From contig OX044367.1 of assembly GCA_943846785.1 (NCBI GenBank), forward strand, positions 744,001 through 808,000: a DNA stretch of 64,000 nucleotides, read 5' to 3'. Of the stretch, positions 42,823 to 51,961 are shown one piece after another. The position numbers and the translations under genes were made by a program. Positions within the stretch are counted from its first letter, which is position 1. Every line of letters begins with the position of its first letter. This stretch comes from SCGC-AAA076-P13 sp905478035. Its GTDB lineage: Bacteria > Pseudomonadota > Gammaproteobacteria > Magnimaribacterales > D2472. The notes beneath the pieces are model-generated. The model was not told the origin of the DNA. It worked only from the letters and a program-made list of their open reading frames with translations, and did not search any database.

Positions 42823-45800
42823 GTGAATAAATACTTATTATCACTAATGGTTTTACTGCCATTATCTATGACAACAGCTATTTCTGCTCAAGAAGAAGAA
42901 TCTGAAGATGCAGCAGTTGAAGAAGTTGTTACAACTGGTATTAGATCAAGTTTGATCGATGCTATTTCTATTAAAAGAGACAACGTTGGTGTTGTTGATG
43001 CTATCACTGCAGAAGATATTGGTAAATTTGCCGATAGAAATATTGCTGAAGCACTATCAAGATTAGTTGGTGTTACAACTAATAGAGATAATGGTGAAAG
43101 TACATCTGTAACTGTTAGGGGGCTAGGACCTGAATTTAACCTAGTTACTTTAAACGGAAGATCAATGCCTACTGTTCCACCATTATGGGTTGGCGGTAGA
43201 TCATTTGATTTTGGTGATATCTCATCCTCAGGTGTTGCTGCTGTTGAAGTATACAAATCAGCTAATGCAATTCTTCCAACTGGTGGATTAGGCGCAACAA
43301 TTAATATGGTTACAACTAAGCCATTAAATGCAGAAAATACTTTTGGTATCTCAGCAAGATTAATGAAGCATGACAAAGTTGTTACTGGTGATTCATCAAC
43401 TCCAGAGGTTGATTTAGTATTTATCAGAAAAGGTGAGTACAACGGTGGAGAGTGGGGTTTCTCAGTTTCTGGATCACATCACGTTATGCACAACAGAGAA
43501 TCTGGTACTAATGAAATAACATGGTTACCAAGTCCTATAATTAATAACGTTCCTGCTAATGCAGCTTTTAACTCATCAAATGCAAGAGCGGACGGAGCTT
43601 TCTTTTACCCAAGCGGTCTTCTTTATCAAAACATGGATAACGAAAGAGAAAGACAAAACCTTCAAACTACTTTCCAATACGAGCTTGGCAGAGTAACAGC
43701 TACTTTAGATTATACTGTTTCATCAGTATTCTCAGAGCAGTTCGGTGTTCAAGCTGGTTCATGGTTATCTGGTTGGGATACAACTGCTTTAACTATTAAT
43801 CAAAATGGTGCTGTGACAGCTGGTGAAGTAAACGGTACATATTTTAATGGTGGTATTTTTAACAATAACTTCCGTTTTGCTGAAGATAATACAAACAATA
43901 AGTCTATTGGTCTGAATCTAGAATTCAGAGTTACAGATGATTTAACTCTTTCTGTAGACTATCACGATTCATCTGCTGCATATAAAGGCAACCCAGGTGG
44001 AAGTGCAACAAGTTCAGTAACATTTGGTAACGGATGTTGGGCTTCATGGGACTGGTACCCAGTCAACGAAGCTTCAGCTTGTTTCAGAGATAGAACATTT
44101 GATTTCACTCAAAATTCAGCAGGTGCATTATCTTGGGGTGTCGATAAAAACTTCCAAGGCGCAGATACTGGAGCTACTGAGTTTGATTCAAGCGATATGG
44201 GTCCAAGAGAGGCTTATATTAATTACCAAGAAAGAAGAAGTGATTTAGATCAGCTTCAAATTATTGGTGCTTGGGAAAATACACAAGGCTTATTCATGGA
44301 ATCATTAGTTTCTGTGGACTTTGGTGTATCTCAACAAGAAACAACATTCAACAGCCAAAAATGGTTCAACTATGTAAGAACTGGACATATTGCAGATGGT
44401 GATCCAGTCAACATGACATATGCATTTTTACCTGACGATGTTTTAAACAAAGTTTCAATTAACAATTTCTTAGGTTCAGGTAATGATTTCTATTACTTTG
44501 ATATGACTAAAGAAGATATGTTCTACTGGTTTGGTAGAGCTGGTTTTATCGGTGATTTAAATACTGGTGACGGTACTTGGTGGAATGCGTATGGTCCTGG
44601 TTCAGATTGGCCTGCATCTTGTTACAGAAATGATGCTTTCGATGCTGCAGGAAACCCTAATGGTTTAGTTGCAACTAGTATCTATGACGAAAAGACTTCA
44701 AACTGGGGTCAGTTAGAAGGTTGTTACGGTGATAGAGATTCAAGATCAGTTATTACTGAATCACTTGATGCACTATTTGTTAACTTTAACTTCGAGACTG
44801 TAACTGAAAAAGGCCAAGAGCTTAGAGCTCAGTTTGGTCTAAGATATGAAGAAGAAGATAGATCTTCAACTTCAGATACAACTGTTCCAACTAATACTGT
44901 ACATAGCTTAGGTGCATTCACTTATGGTGATAAAGTTGGTCTTCTTACTGGACCTGCTTCATACACTGGTTATGGTTCAAATGACTATGTTCTTCCAAGC
45001 ATAAACGTATCATTCGAGCATGCTGAAAATAGAGTTATAAAATTTGCAGCAAGTAAAACTATTGCTAGACCTGCTTTAGAGCAAATGGATACAGCAGTTA
45101 ACTCAAGCACATTCAGTTGGATGTATCCAGCAACTCTATCTACTGGTAACCCAGCACTAGAGCCATACGAATCAACAAACTTTGATTTAGCATATGAGTA
45201 CTACTATAAAGAAGGTAGTTATGTTGCTGTAAACTTCTTTGTTAAAGAAATTGAAGGCTATCACGGAGCTGGTTTTGAGCAAGGCTCATTCAATGGTGTT
45301 ACTGATATCACAAGAGGTCCTAGAGCTTCATTAAACGTTCCTGAAAATGATGACGCTTTATGTCAATGGACTGCACCTCAAGGCTACTGGGCTTGTGGTT
45401 GGTCTAATGCGCTAGACTGGGCTTGGTTAAATAACACAGGCTTTACGTTTGGTTGTAACGGTGCAGCTGACTGTTTTGCAGATCCAGGTAATGGAAACGC
45501 TGTATTCCAGAGTAATTCTGATGATCCTTTATACATCTTTAATTTAGCTAAACCTATCAACCAATATGATGGTACGCTTGATGGAATGGAGCTGGCGGTT
45601 CAGCATTTATTTGATAATGACTTTGGTGTAATGGCTAACATTACTAAAATCGGTGGTGATACTGATGCAGAAGTCTATCCAGTTGATTCAGCTGAGCAAT
45701 TTGCTTTACCAGGATTTGGTGATGCAGCTAACTTCTCAGTTTTCTATGAAAATGAAAAAGTTTCAGCTAGAGTTGCTTACAACATGACAGGTGAATACTT

Positions 45801-46017
45801 CACTGGTTATGATCAGTACAACCCATTATTTGTTACTGAAAGAAGTACTGTTGACTTTAACGCTACATATAACATTAATGATAATGCTGCGGTATTTGTT
45901 GAAGGTATTAACGTAACTGATGAAGATGTTCTGCTTTATTCAAGATATGAAGAAATGACTTTCTTATATCAAGAGCATGGACCTATCTATAAAGTTGGTT
46001 TCAGAGTACTTTTCTAA
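42823..46017 (+). CDS. TonB-dependent outer-membrane receptor
   Basis: 1064 residues from GTG 42823 (V-N-K-Y-L-L), chosen because GGGGAAT lies at the right distance and the signal peptide (LLPLSMTTAISAQ) then begins properly. TonB-box-like VEEVVTTGIR, plug domain with DAITAEDIGKFADRNIAEALSRL and VTVRGLGPEFNLVTLNGR, then a long 22-strand barrel ending in aromatic Phe (FRVLF). This is the Caulobacter-type receptor subfamily used for sugars, peptides or other oligomers. Followed by a strong terminator and by a metallopeptidase lipoprotein. Confidence 0.93.
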   Translation: MNKYLLSLMVLLPLSMTTAISAQEEESEDAAVEEVVTTGIRSSLIDAISIKRDNVGVVDAITAEDIGKFADRNIAEALSRLVGVTTNRDNGESTSVTVRGLGPEFNLVTLNGRSMPTVPPLWVGGRSFDFGDISSSGVAAVEVYKSANAILPTGGLGATINMVTTKPLNAENTFGISARLMKHDKVVTGDSSTPEVDLVFIRKGEYNGGEWGFSVSGSHHVMHNRESGTNEITWLPSPIINNVPANAAFNSSNARADGAFFYPSGLLYQNMDNERERQNLQTTFQYELGRVTATLDYTVSSVFSEQFGVQAGSWLSGWDTTALTINQNGAVTAGEVNGTYFNGGIFNNNFRFAEDNTNNKSIGLNLEFRVTDDLTLSVDYHDSSAAYKGNPGGSATSSVTFGNGCWASWDWYPVNEASACFRDRTFDFTQNSAGALSWGVDKNFQGADTGATEFDSSDMGPREAYINYQERRSDLDQLQIIGAWENTQGLFMESLVSVDFGVSQQETTFNSQKWFNYVRTGHIADGDPVNMTYAFLPDDVLNKVSINNFLGSGNDFYYFDMTKEDMFYWFGRAGFIGDLNTGDGTWWNAYGPGSDWPASCYRNDAFDAAGNPNGLVATSIYDEKTSNWGQLEGCYGDRDSRSVITESLDALFVNFNFETVTEKGQELRAQFGLRYEEEDRSSTSDTTVPTNTVHSLGAFTYGDKVGLLTGPASYTGYGSNDYVLPSINVSFEHAENRVIKFAASKTIARPALEQMDTAVNSSTFSWMYPATLSTGNPALEPYESTNFDLAYEYYYKEGSYVAVNFFVKEIEGYHGAGFEQGSFNGVTDITRGPRASLNVPENDDALCQWTAPQGYWACGWSNALDWAWLNNTGFTFGCNGAADCFADPGNGNAVFQSNSDDPLYIFNLAKPINQYDGTLDGMELAVQHLFDNDFGVMANITKIGGDTDAEVYPVDSAEQFALPGFGDAANFSVFYENEKVSARVAYNMTGEYFTGYDQYNPLFVTERSTVDFNATYNINDNAAVFVEGINVTDEDVLLYSRYEEMTFLYQEHGPIYKVGFRVLF

Positions 46018-46035
46018 AATAGAAAAAAATCATTA

Positions 46036-46065
46036 AAAAGGGGCTTTTATAGCCCCTTTTTTTTT
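46036..46065 (+). terminator. Terminator after the first TonB receptor
   Basis: AAAAGGGGCT, loop TTTAT, AGCCCC, then a run of ten T. Near-perfect intrinsic terminator. Confidence 0.92.
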
Positions 46066-46091
46066 CGTTAAGTTGAGTTATACTTTTTTGT

Positions 46092-48203
46092 ATGAAATAC
46101 ACTCATCTACTTCTTGTTTTCTTATTAGTATCTTGCGGTGGCGGTGGTGGCGGCGGTGGCTCAGCAGCACCAGCACCAGTTGCATTTGTTTTAACACTAG
46201 CTTCAGGAATATTTTCAACCAATGAGGATACTGATCTTAATGGCTCAATAGCAGCAACTGCAAACGAATCAGTTACCCTGACTTATGCTATTACATCAGA
46301 TGTTTCATCGGGCGTTCTAACATTAAGTGCTGGCGGTTCAATTAAGTACGTACCGAATAGTAACTTTTTTGGAACCGATCAATTTCAATATTCAGTTAAT
46401 GTATCTGAAAAAAATATAACTCGAACTGGAACCGGAACCATTACTGTCAATTCAGTGGATGATCCTCCTTTGTTGGCCTTTGAAACAGTGAGTAGCTTTT
46501 CTAAAACTACAATGCTGTTTGAAGACAGTCAGACATTTAGATTAACAGTTAGTGATGTTGATACTAGTTTAGAAAGCCTTACTTTTGATGCACTTATTGG
46601 AGATCAAACTATAGATGCAGTTTTTACTCTAGATGCTACTGATAATACTAACGGCTCTGGAACTCTTGCTTTAGATCTGTCTAGTCTTCAAAAAGCTGGA
46701 CTTTATACTGCACAACTAAGAGCTTCTGATAGTGCAAATAGTGGTGTTGTAAGTTTTGAAGCTTGGTTTGTTTCAAACAAAACAACAGTAACTATTCAGC
46801 AAGACGACGATCCTGAAGATGGTTTTGGTGCTGATGGTGGAACAAAAACTCCTAAAGATTATATGGTTTACTATTTATCTGGAAACCCTAGCTCTCTTGG
46901 AAGAACTAAATATTTATTTATAGCAGATTCACTAGATGGAATCTCTGATGTTGATTTATATAGAAGAGCACTAATTGCTTCAATCAACAAATTGAATGAT
47001 TCAGACGCATCTGAATTTTTTAATGAAGACTATTTCACAATTATTTCAGCAGAGCCAGTAGATCCAGATGGAACATCACCCCTCGGAGTTAGAACTGGTT
47101 GTTATGACTTTGATGAGGATATCTATTGCATTGGTGATATGGATACTGACATCTTTGCAGATCTCCTTGCAGACTACACCTTGGTTTCTACCTTAACTAG
47201 AGTTCAGGGCAGAGGAGTAAATTTAGGATCAAGAAATATTCAAAAGATTAGAGATACTGACCCTGAGAGAACAAGCACAACTCTGATGCATGAGCTAGGC
47301 CATGCTCATGGATATATGGGGGACGAGTACAGAACTGATGATGATAGAGATGTTAGTCAATATGCTGATGACAACGTCAATACATCAACCCAAAGTGATG
47401 TTTCATTACTAAAGTGGAATCATCATATTGATGATCAGCTAAATGTTTTAGGAAGAGATATAGAGGTTTGTTATAACGTTGGTGATGGAAGAATTTATGA
47501 TCGAGATTCAGGTGAGTATGTTCCTGGAACAAACTGTGGCTGTCTTGTAAATATTTGGGGCTCTTTAACAGATGACCCAGATGGAGGCGAACCCTACTAT
47601 CCATTTATAGGAAAAAATCCTGATTGTGCAGGTGTTGGACTCTTTGAGGGTAATTATTATGGAGAGTTTGATAATTACAGGCCAACTTTTTGCTCAATAA
47701 TGGATTCATGTTCTAGTGGTGGGTATGGAGATGTAAATGTTGAGGGCTTTGCAATAGGATCTATTCAAAACCAAGGCTTCTATTATGCATTTGATGATGT
47801 TGATTTTGGTTTTACTGCAGATAATGCTGCTTGGGAAATGACGGTTGATGCAGAATATGATACTTCTAAACTTACTCTAAAGTGGTATGTAAATGGTGTT
47901 GAGCAAGTCGCTCTTCAGAATCAAAAATCTGTCTCTTTTAATAGAAGTGCAGGTGTAGATATCTATACAGCTAAAGTAGTTGACCTAACTGGAACTGTAA
48001 TAGCAGCAGATGATGTTCTAGATAATACTGATTTTTATAAAGGAATATTCCAGTCATATTTTGTATGGTGTGCTGATTATTCTGACGGTGGCTGCAATGA
48101 TTTTAGAACAGAACCTGATCCCAGTGAATATAGTGGTTTTTCTTATGGCTATATGAATGGTCCTTTAGGTTTTACATGGGGGATTAATTGGGCACAATGG
48201 TAA
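46092..48203 (+). CDS. Surface lipoprotein with M64-type metallopeptidase domain
   Basis: 703 residues. The lipobox LVSCGGGGGGGG places a long Gly tether after the lipidated Cys. Residues about 30-130 form a cadherin/Ig-like domain (SNFFGTDQFQYSVN), then a second beta domain. The peptidase part holds LMHELGHAHGYMGDEY: H-E-x-x-H zinc ligands plus the M64 (IgA-peptidase-like) D-E-Y extension. Several Cys residues follow (NCGCLV, CSIMDSC). It lies behind the TonB receptor and shares ATGGTAA with the start of the next gene. A role in degrading extracellular protein for uptake is inferred. Confidence 0.82.
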   Translation: MKYTHLLLVFLLVSCGGGGGGGGSAAPAPVAFVLTLASGIFSTNEDTDLNGSIAATANESVTLTYAITSDVSSGVLTLSAGGSIKYVPNSNFFGTDQFQYSVNVSEKNITRTGTGTITVNSVDDPPLLAFETVSSFSKTTMLFEDSQTFRLTVSDVDTSLESLTFDALIGDQTIDAVFTLDATDNTNGSGTLALDLSSLQKAGLYTAQLRASDSANSGVVSFEAWFVSNKTTVTIQQDDDPEDGFGADGGTKTPKDYMVYYLSGNPSSLGRTKYLFIADSLDGISDVDLYRRALIASINKLNDSDASEFFNEDYFTIISAEPVDPDGTSPLGVRTGCYDFDEDIYCIGDMDTDIFADLLADYTLVSTLTRVQGRGVNLGSRNIQKIRDTDPERTSTTLMHELGHAHGYMGDEYRTDDDRDVSQYADDNVNTSTQSDVSLLKWNHHIDDQLNVLGRDIEVCYNVGDGRIYDRDSGEYVPGTNCGCLVNIWGSLTDDPDGGEPYYPFIGKNPDCAGVGLFEGNYYGEFDNYRPTFCSIMDSCSSGGYGDVNVEGFAIGSIQNQGFYYAFDDVDFGFTADNAAWEMTVDAEYDTSKLTLKWYVNGVEQVALQNQKSVSFNRSAGVDIYTAKVVDLTGTVIAADDVLDNTDFYKGIFQSYFVWCADYSDGGCNDFRTEPDPSEYSGFSYGYMNGPLGFTWGINWAQW

Positions 48204-48667
48204 AAAAAATATATTCAATAATATTCGTTCTGTTTGCCTTCAGTCTTTTGGCTGACGAAGATGGATCATTTAAACAATTTGATAGATTAGATCAAAAAGT
48301 TAGCTTAGGTAAGGAAGCTAAGATTTTTAGTGTTACTGGAAGTGTAACTGATTTTAGATTAACAAATGTTAAGGTCGACAAGCCTGATATTCAGTCATTA
48401 AAAAAATACACGCTCATTTCTCGTAATGATAAATACGCAATTAAAGTTCTCAATGAGCAAGGCAATCAGATTATGCTAGTTGGACTTGGTGATCCTTTTA
48501 CTATGCATATAGATCACATTGGTTATGAGAATGAAACTATTTTCCAAGCTGATATTCCTCAAAACTTTGAAATAGCTTTGCCTGTGACAACTAAGGCTGC
48601 TTATTTTGTCTTACTTTCACAAGATGAATTTGGGTTTAAAGAAATCAAAAAGATTAAAGTAAATTAA
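48197..48667 (+). CDS. Exported partner protein of the M64 lipoprotein
   Basis: 156 residues from ATG 48197, which overlaps the M64 gene's stop. Signal peptide IFVLFAFSLLA. The mature part is beta-rich (FSVTGSVTDFRLTNVKV, YAIKVLNEQGNQIMLVGLG, FEIALPVTTKAAYFVLLS) and ends in Lys-rich sequence. I do not recognise a family. The tight overlap suggests its product is needed in proportion to the peptidase, perhaps as an inhibitor, chaperone or docking partner; this is inference. Confidence 0.68.
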   Translation: MVKKIYSIIFVLFAFSLLADEDGSFKQFDRLDQKVSLGKEAKIFSVTGSVTDFRLTNVKVDKPDIQSLKKYTLISRNDKYAIKVLNEQGNQIMLVGLGDPFTMHIDHIGYENETIFQADIPQNFEIALPVTTKAAYFVLLSQDEFGFKEIKKIKVN

Positions 48668-48715
48668 TAACTTATTATAAGATTATTGTTTCTCTTTATA
48701 CCTTTCAATTGATGC

Positions 48716-48744
48716 TTGAAAGCATAACCCGTAAAGGTTATATT
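48716..48744 (+). promoter_or_regulatory. Promoter of tRNA-Gly
   Basis: TTGAAA (48716-48721), 17-bp spacer, TATATT (48739-48744), then the tRNA at 48757. Confidence 0.6.
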
Positions 48745-48756
48745 ACTCCTCAAATT

Positions 48757-48832
48757 GCGGTACTAGCTCAGTTGGTAGAGCGTCTGCTTGCCAAGCAGAA
48801 GGCCGCCGGTTCGAGACCGGCGTACCGCACCA
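48757..48832 (+). tRNA. tRNA-Gly (anticodon GCC)
   Basis: 76-nt tRNA: acceptor GCGGTAC pairing GTACCGC, D-arm TAGCTCAGTTGGTAGAGC, anticodon stem TCTGC/GCAGA with loop TTGCCAA (GCC), T-arm GCCGGTTCGAGACCGGC and encoded CCA at 48830-48832. Confidence 0.97.
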
Positions 48833-48875
48833 TTTTCTTCCTTGATTCTTTTTCTGAATAAGCTAAATTAGCTAT

Positions 48876-49853
48876 ATGAACGTTAGAAATTATTATTTAT
48901 TTATATTTTTCTTATTGCTTATAGTCTCATGTGGTGGGGGCGGAAGCTCTTCTTCTGAAGATGTTGCACCTGCGCCAACACCTCCAGTATCAGAACCATC
49001 GGAAAACTGTGTTTTTTATGCTACTAATACCGAAAGATGTTCATTAACTCATAAAGGTCTCGATAGATATTATTTAATATATACACCGACAACCATAACT
49101 AATAATGATGAAGCTCCAGTTTTATTTGCATTGCATGGCTATGGGTCATCTGCTGAAACGCATAAGGCCTATACAATGCATGAGCCATTTGCGAACACCA
49201 ACAAAGCTATTGTTGTATATGCACAAGGTTACAAACTAGAAACTGCTTTAACATCTAGTTCATCGCATTGGAATGTTGGTGCTTGGACTATTGGAAGTAC
49301 TGTTGATGATATTGATTTTATTAATACTGTTATTGATCTTATAGATGACAAAGCAGTAATTAATAAGAATAGAATCTACTCTTCTGGGATGTCTAACGGA
49401 GGTTTTATGAGCTATAACCTAGCATGCAATTTAAGTTCAAGAATTGCTGCGATCATATCTGTAACTGGTTCATTTAGTACAGAGATGTTAGCCGATTGCA
49501 ATCCAGAGCATCCTACACCAGTTATGCAAATTCATGGCACACTCGATCCAACAGTTCCATTTAATGGTAATTCAGCTCTTGGGATGGTACCAATAGAAAC
49601 GACTTTAGAATTCTGGGCTGATTACAACTTATGCAATCCAGTTCCTGAGATAAGTGTTATTGATTTTTTTGATCTTGGGATGTCTGTAGATCACAAAGTT
49701 TACAAAGAATGTCAAAATAATGTTCGAGTAGAGCTATTTAAAAGCAGTGGTATGGCTCATACATGGCCCATTGAATCTATTTACGGCATTGGAGCTACAA
49801 AAGAAATATGGTCTTTTATTAATCAATATGATTTATCAGGAAGATTAGAGTAA
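48876..49853 (+). CDS. Lipoprotein esterase of the PHB-depolymerase/LpqC type
   Basis: 325 residues. Lipobox IVSCGGGGSSSS, third member of the Gly-tether lipoproteins in the window. The alpha/beta-hydrolase domain has FALHGYGSSAE (oxyanion), YSSGMSNGGFMSY with the nucleophile G-x-S-x-G, the acid near HGTLDPTVPF, and catalytic His in MAHTWP. Relatives include polyhydroxybutyrate depolymerase and feruloyl-esterase-like enzymes, so an exported esterase acting on plant phenolic or polyester bonds is likely. Two Cys pairs (NCVFY, ERCSL; LCNP, ECQN) may form disulfides. Confidence 0.85.
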   Translation: MNVRNYYLFIFFLLLIVSCGGGGSSSSEDVAPAPTPPVSEPSENCVFYATNTERCSLTHKGLDRYYLIYTPTTITNNDEAPVLFALHGYGSSAETHKAYTMHEPFANTNKAIVVYAQGYKLETALTSSSSHWNVGAWTIGSTVDDIDFINTVIDLIDDKAVINKNRIYSSGMSNGGFMSYNLACNLSSRIAAIISVTGSFSTEMLADCNPEHPTPVMQIHGTLDPTVPFNGNSALGMVPIETTLEFWADYNLCNPVPEISVIDFFDLGMSVDHKVYKECQNNVRVELFKSSGMAHTWPIESIYGIGATKEIWSFINQYDLSGRLE

Positions 49854-49868
49854 ATAATATATATATTT

Positions 49869-49896
49869 TTAGTCACTATAATTTAGTCACTATAAT
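49869..49896. repeat. 14-bp perfect tandem duplication
   Basis: TTAGTCACTATAAT occurs twice head to tail. It is in the 108-bp gap before the exported barrel-like protein at 49962 and may be a duplicated operator or a simple slip. Confidence 0.75.
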
Positions 49897-49961
49897 TTTT
49901 TAAATGATCTACTAAAAATGTAATATTAAAAATCATTTAATTTAAAAGGGAGAGTAAACAA

Positions 49962-50717
49962 ATGAAAATATTACTAACTTTATGCATGGTTTTCACTATG
50001 GGAATTTATGCAGATGGTCATGAAAAAGATAAACCAACATACGAAGCAAATAAAGCTGAATACTATGTTAATGTTTTTAAAGATGGCAAAGACATGGATG
50101 ATTTAATGAAGTGGAGCGCAAAATGGGCGAAGTGGGCATCTGAAGGAGAGCCGGGAGAAGTCTTTAAAAACTATAATTCTGCTATTTTAGTTCCATACTA
50201 TGGGCATAGTCTTAATACATTTGATGTCATTTGGGTCGGAAGTAGCCCTAGCCCTGAAGAGCATTATGTAGGTAACGATTATTGGCTAAAGAATGGGGGG
50301 AAGTTAATAGATGACTTACCTGTAACATTTCCACAAGTAATAGACACATGGCAAAGAACAGTTTCAGAAACACCAGATGGAACAGCTGGATATGTTGTCT
50401 ATTCAGATTGTAAATTGGGTGAGGATGTTACTAATGAGCAGTTTTATAATGCATATCATGCTTATGCTCATGCCGCCCAAGAGCATGGAGATGTTGCAGG
50501 CAGAAAGATGATATGGCCTCAAACAGGTGTTGAGCCTGGTTGGGACTTTGATTTTGTTCAAGCAGTATTTACATCATCAATTGCAGATTATGGTAAAAAT
50601 TGGACAAATTTTTGGGATAAAAAGGCAGATACTCTGCCTGAGTATGAGGCAATGGCTGCATTAGGCGGATCATGTACTAATGAAAGGTCATTTACTATAG
50701 TTCCTGTTAAAAGTTAA
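49962..50717 (+). CDS. Exported protein with two dimeric-barrel-like segments
   Basis: 251 residues with a signal peptide (LLTLCMVFTMGIYADGH). Trp-rich, with YYVNVFKDGKDMDDLMKWSAKWAKW in the first half and YVVYSDCKLGEDVTNEQFYNAYHAYAH in the second; each resembles the start of an ABM-like barrel, as in the lipoprotein at 35336. Cys residues are in SDCKLG and GGSCTN. AAAAGGGAG precedes the ATG and a strong terminator follows, so it is monocistronic. The function is unknown; membership of the same expanded exported family is inferred from layout. Confidence 0.65.
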   Translation: MKILLTLCMVFTMGIYADGHEKDKPTYEANKAEYYVNVFKDGKDMDDLMKWSAKWAKWASEGEPGEVFKNYNSAILVPYYGHSLNTFDVIWVGSSPSPEEHYVGNDYWLKNGGKLIDDLPVTFPQVIDTWQRTVSETPDGTAGYVVYSDCKLGEDVTNEQFYNAYHAYAHAAQEHGDVAGRKMIWPQTGVEPGWDFDFVQAVFTSSIADYGKNWTNFWDKKADTLPEYEAMAALGGSCTNERSFTIVPVKS

Positions 50718-50732
50718 TATAATCTTAAAGAT

Positions 50733-50764
50733 AAAAAAGGGAGGCTGATGCTTCCCTTTTTTTT
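50733..50764 (+). terminator. Terminator before the FAD monooxygenase gene
   Basis: AAAAAAGGGAGGC, loop TGAT, GCTTCCC, run of eight T, with one G-T wobble. Confidence 0.88.
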
Positions 50765-50780
50765 AAGGCATAATATTTCA

Positions 50781-51914
50781 ATGAAGGATTATTCATCTCA
50801 TATTGCTATTATTGGAGCAGGTATTTCTGGGTTAACACTAGGATGTGTATTACAGCAATCAGGGGTACAAGTAGCTATCTTCGAAAAGTCATCAACAGCT
50901 AGTGAACAGGGTGCTGGGATTTCAATCTCTCCAAATGGATTAAGAATTCTTAAAAATATTGGTATTGAGAATGGGCTGCGAAGTGAATCTGGAAATCCTA
51001 AAAAAATTCAATTCTTCTATGAACAAATTCAATTAACCTCATTTCCAATAAATATTATTACCACATCACGTCAATGTCTTTATAAACACTTACTTAATAA
51101 GTTTGTGTCATTGGGTGGTGAAGTTTTATTTGACCACGAAGTTTTAAATATTGATTTAATTGAGCCAAAAATATCTTTTGCAAATGGTAAATCTCTAAAT
51201 GTAAGACATATTGCTGCTTGTGATGGAATTAAATCGAAATGTAGGTCTTTAATATATAAGGGGACAGCGCAACCAACCTATAGTGGATATTCAATATGGA
51301 GAGGTATTCTTAAAAAGAAACAAAGTGATAATCACATCCATCTTGGTCCTAACTTTCATATAGTGACTTATCCAATAAGTAATGATAGAGTCAGCTTTGT
51401 GGCAGCTATAAAGAGCCCAAAAGAAGTAATAGAATCATGGAAGGCCAAAGGTAGCTATCAAGATCTATGTAATGATTTACCAAAGTCTACAAGAAGTATT
51501 TATGAATCATTACAGGGTAGTAATGAGATATATAAATGGGGTGTATACATAAAAGAAATACCTGCTCAATTATTCGATAATAATATTACTTTTCTTGGTG
51601 ATGCAGCACATCCCATGGTTCCATTTTTAGGACAAGGTGGATGCATGGCACTTGAGGATGCATATATCTTTGGAAAGCTTATCGTATTAAAAAGCGACTT
51701 AGAAATTTCTCAAAAACTATATCAAAAACTTAGGTTCAGTAGAGTAAAAAGAATATATAAGGACTCATTACTGCAGGGTAAGCTCAATCATATTTCAAAT
51801 CCTTTTATTATTTTTTGTAGAAATTTTTTAATGAGATACTCACCTGTTGCATTCTTAAAACCATATATCATATGGGACTATGATCCAGATGTTGAAATAA
51901 AAAAAATTAGTTAA
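50781..51914 (+). CDS. FAD-dependent aromatic monooxygenase
   Basis: 377 residues from ATG 50781 (MKDYSSHIAI). Group-A flavoprotein hydroxylase: dinucleotide motif IIGAGISGLTLG, ACDGIKSKCR (the DG motif) and FLGDAAHPMVPFLGQGGCMALEDA (the GD motif). Closest in pattern to salicylate/6-hydroxynicotinate-hydroxylase-like proteins; kynurenine 3-monooxygenase is related. It is near indoleamine 2,3-dioxygenase at 54464, which makes a tryptophan-derived aromatic substrate plausible but unproven. Confidence 0.87.
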   Translation: MKDYSSHIAIIGAGISGLTLGCVLQQSGVQVAIFEKSSTASEQGAGISISPNGLRILKNIGIENGLRSESGNPKKIQFFYEQIQLTSFPINIITTSRQCLYKHLLNKFVSLGGEVLFDHEVLNIDLIEPKISFANGKSLNVRHIAACDGIKSKCRSLIYKGTAQPTYSGYSIWRGILKKKQSDNHIHLGPNFHIVTYPISNDRVSFVAAIKSPKEVIESWKAKGSYQDLCNDLPKSTRSIYESLQGSNEIYKWGVYIKEIPAQLFDNNITFLGDAAHPMVPFLGQGGCMALEDAYIFGKLIVLKSDLEISQKLYQKLRFSRVKRIYKDSLLQGKLNHISNPFIIFCRNFLMRYSPVAFLKPYIIWDYDPDVEIKKIS

Positions 51915-51961
51915 GATTTTTGCGTATTGGATAATCATTTAAAGTTGCTATAATTTTGATC

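Noticed and set aside
42888..43442. 184-codon minus-strand frame inside the first TonB receptor
   Set aside because: It is an antisense shadow caused by biased codon use; the plus-strand receptor is unbroken and well matched.
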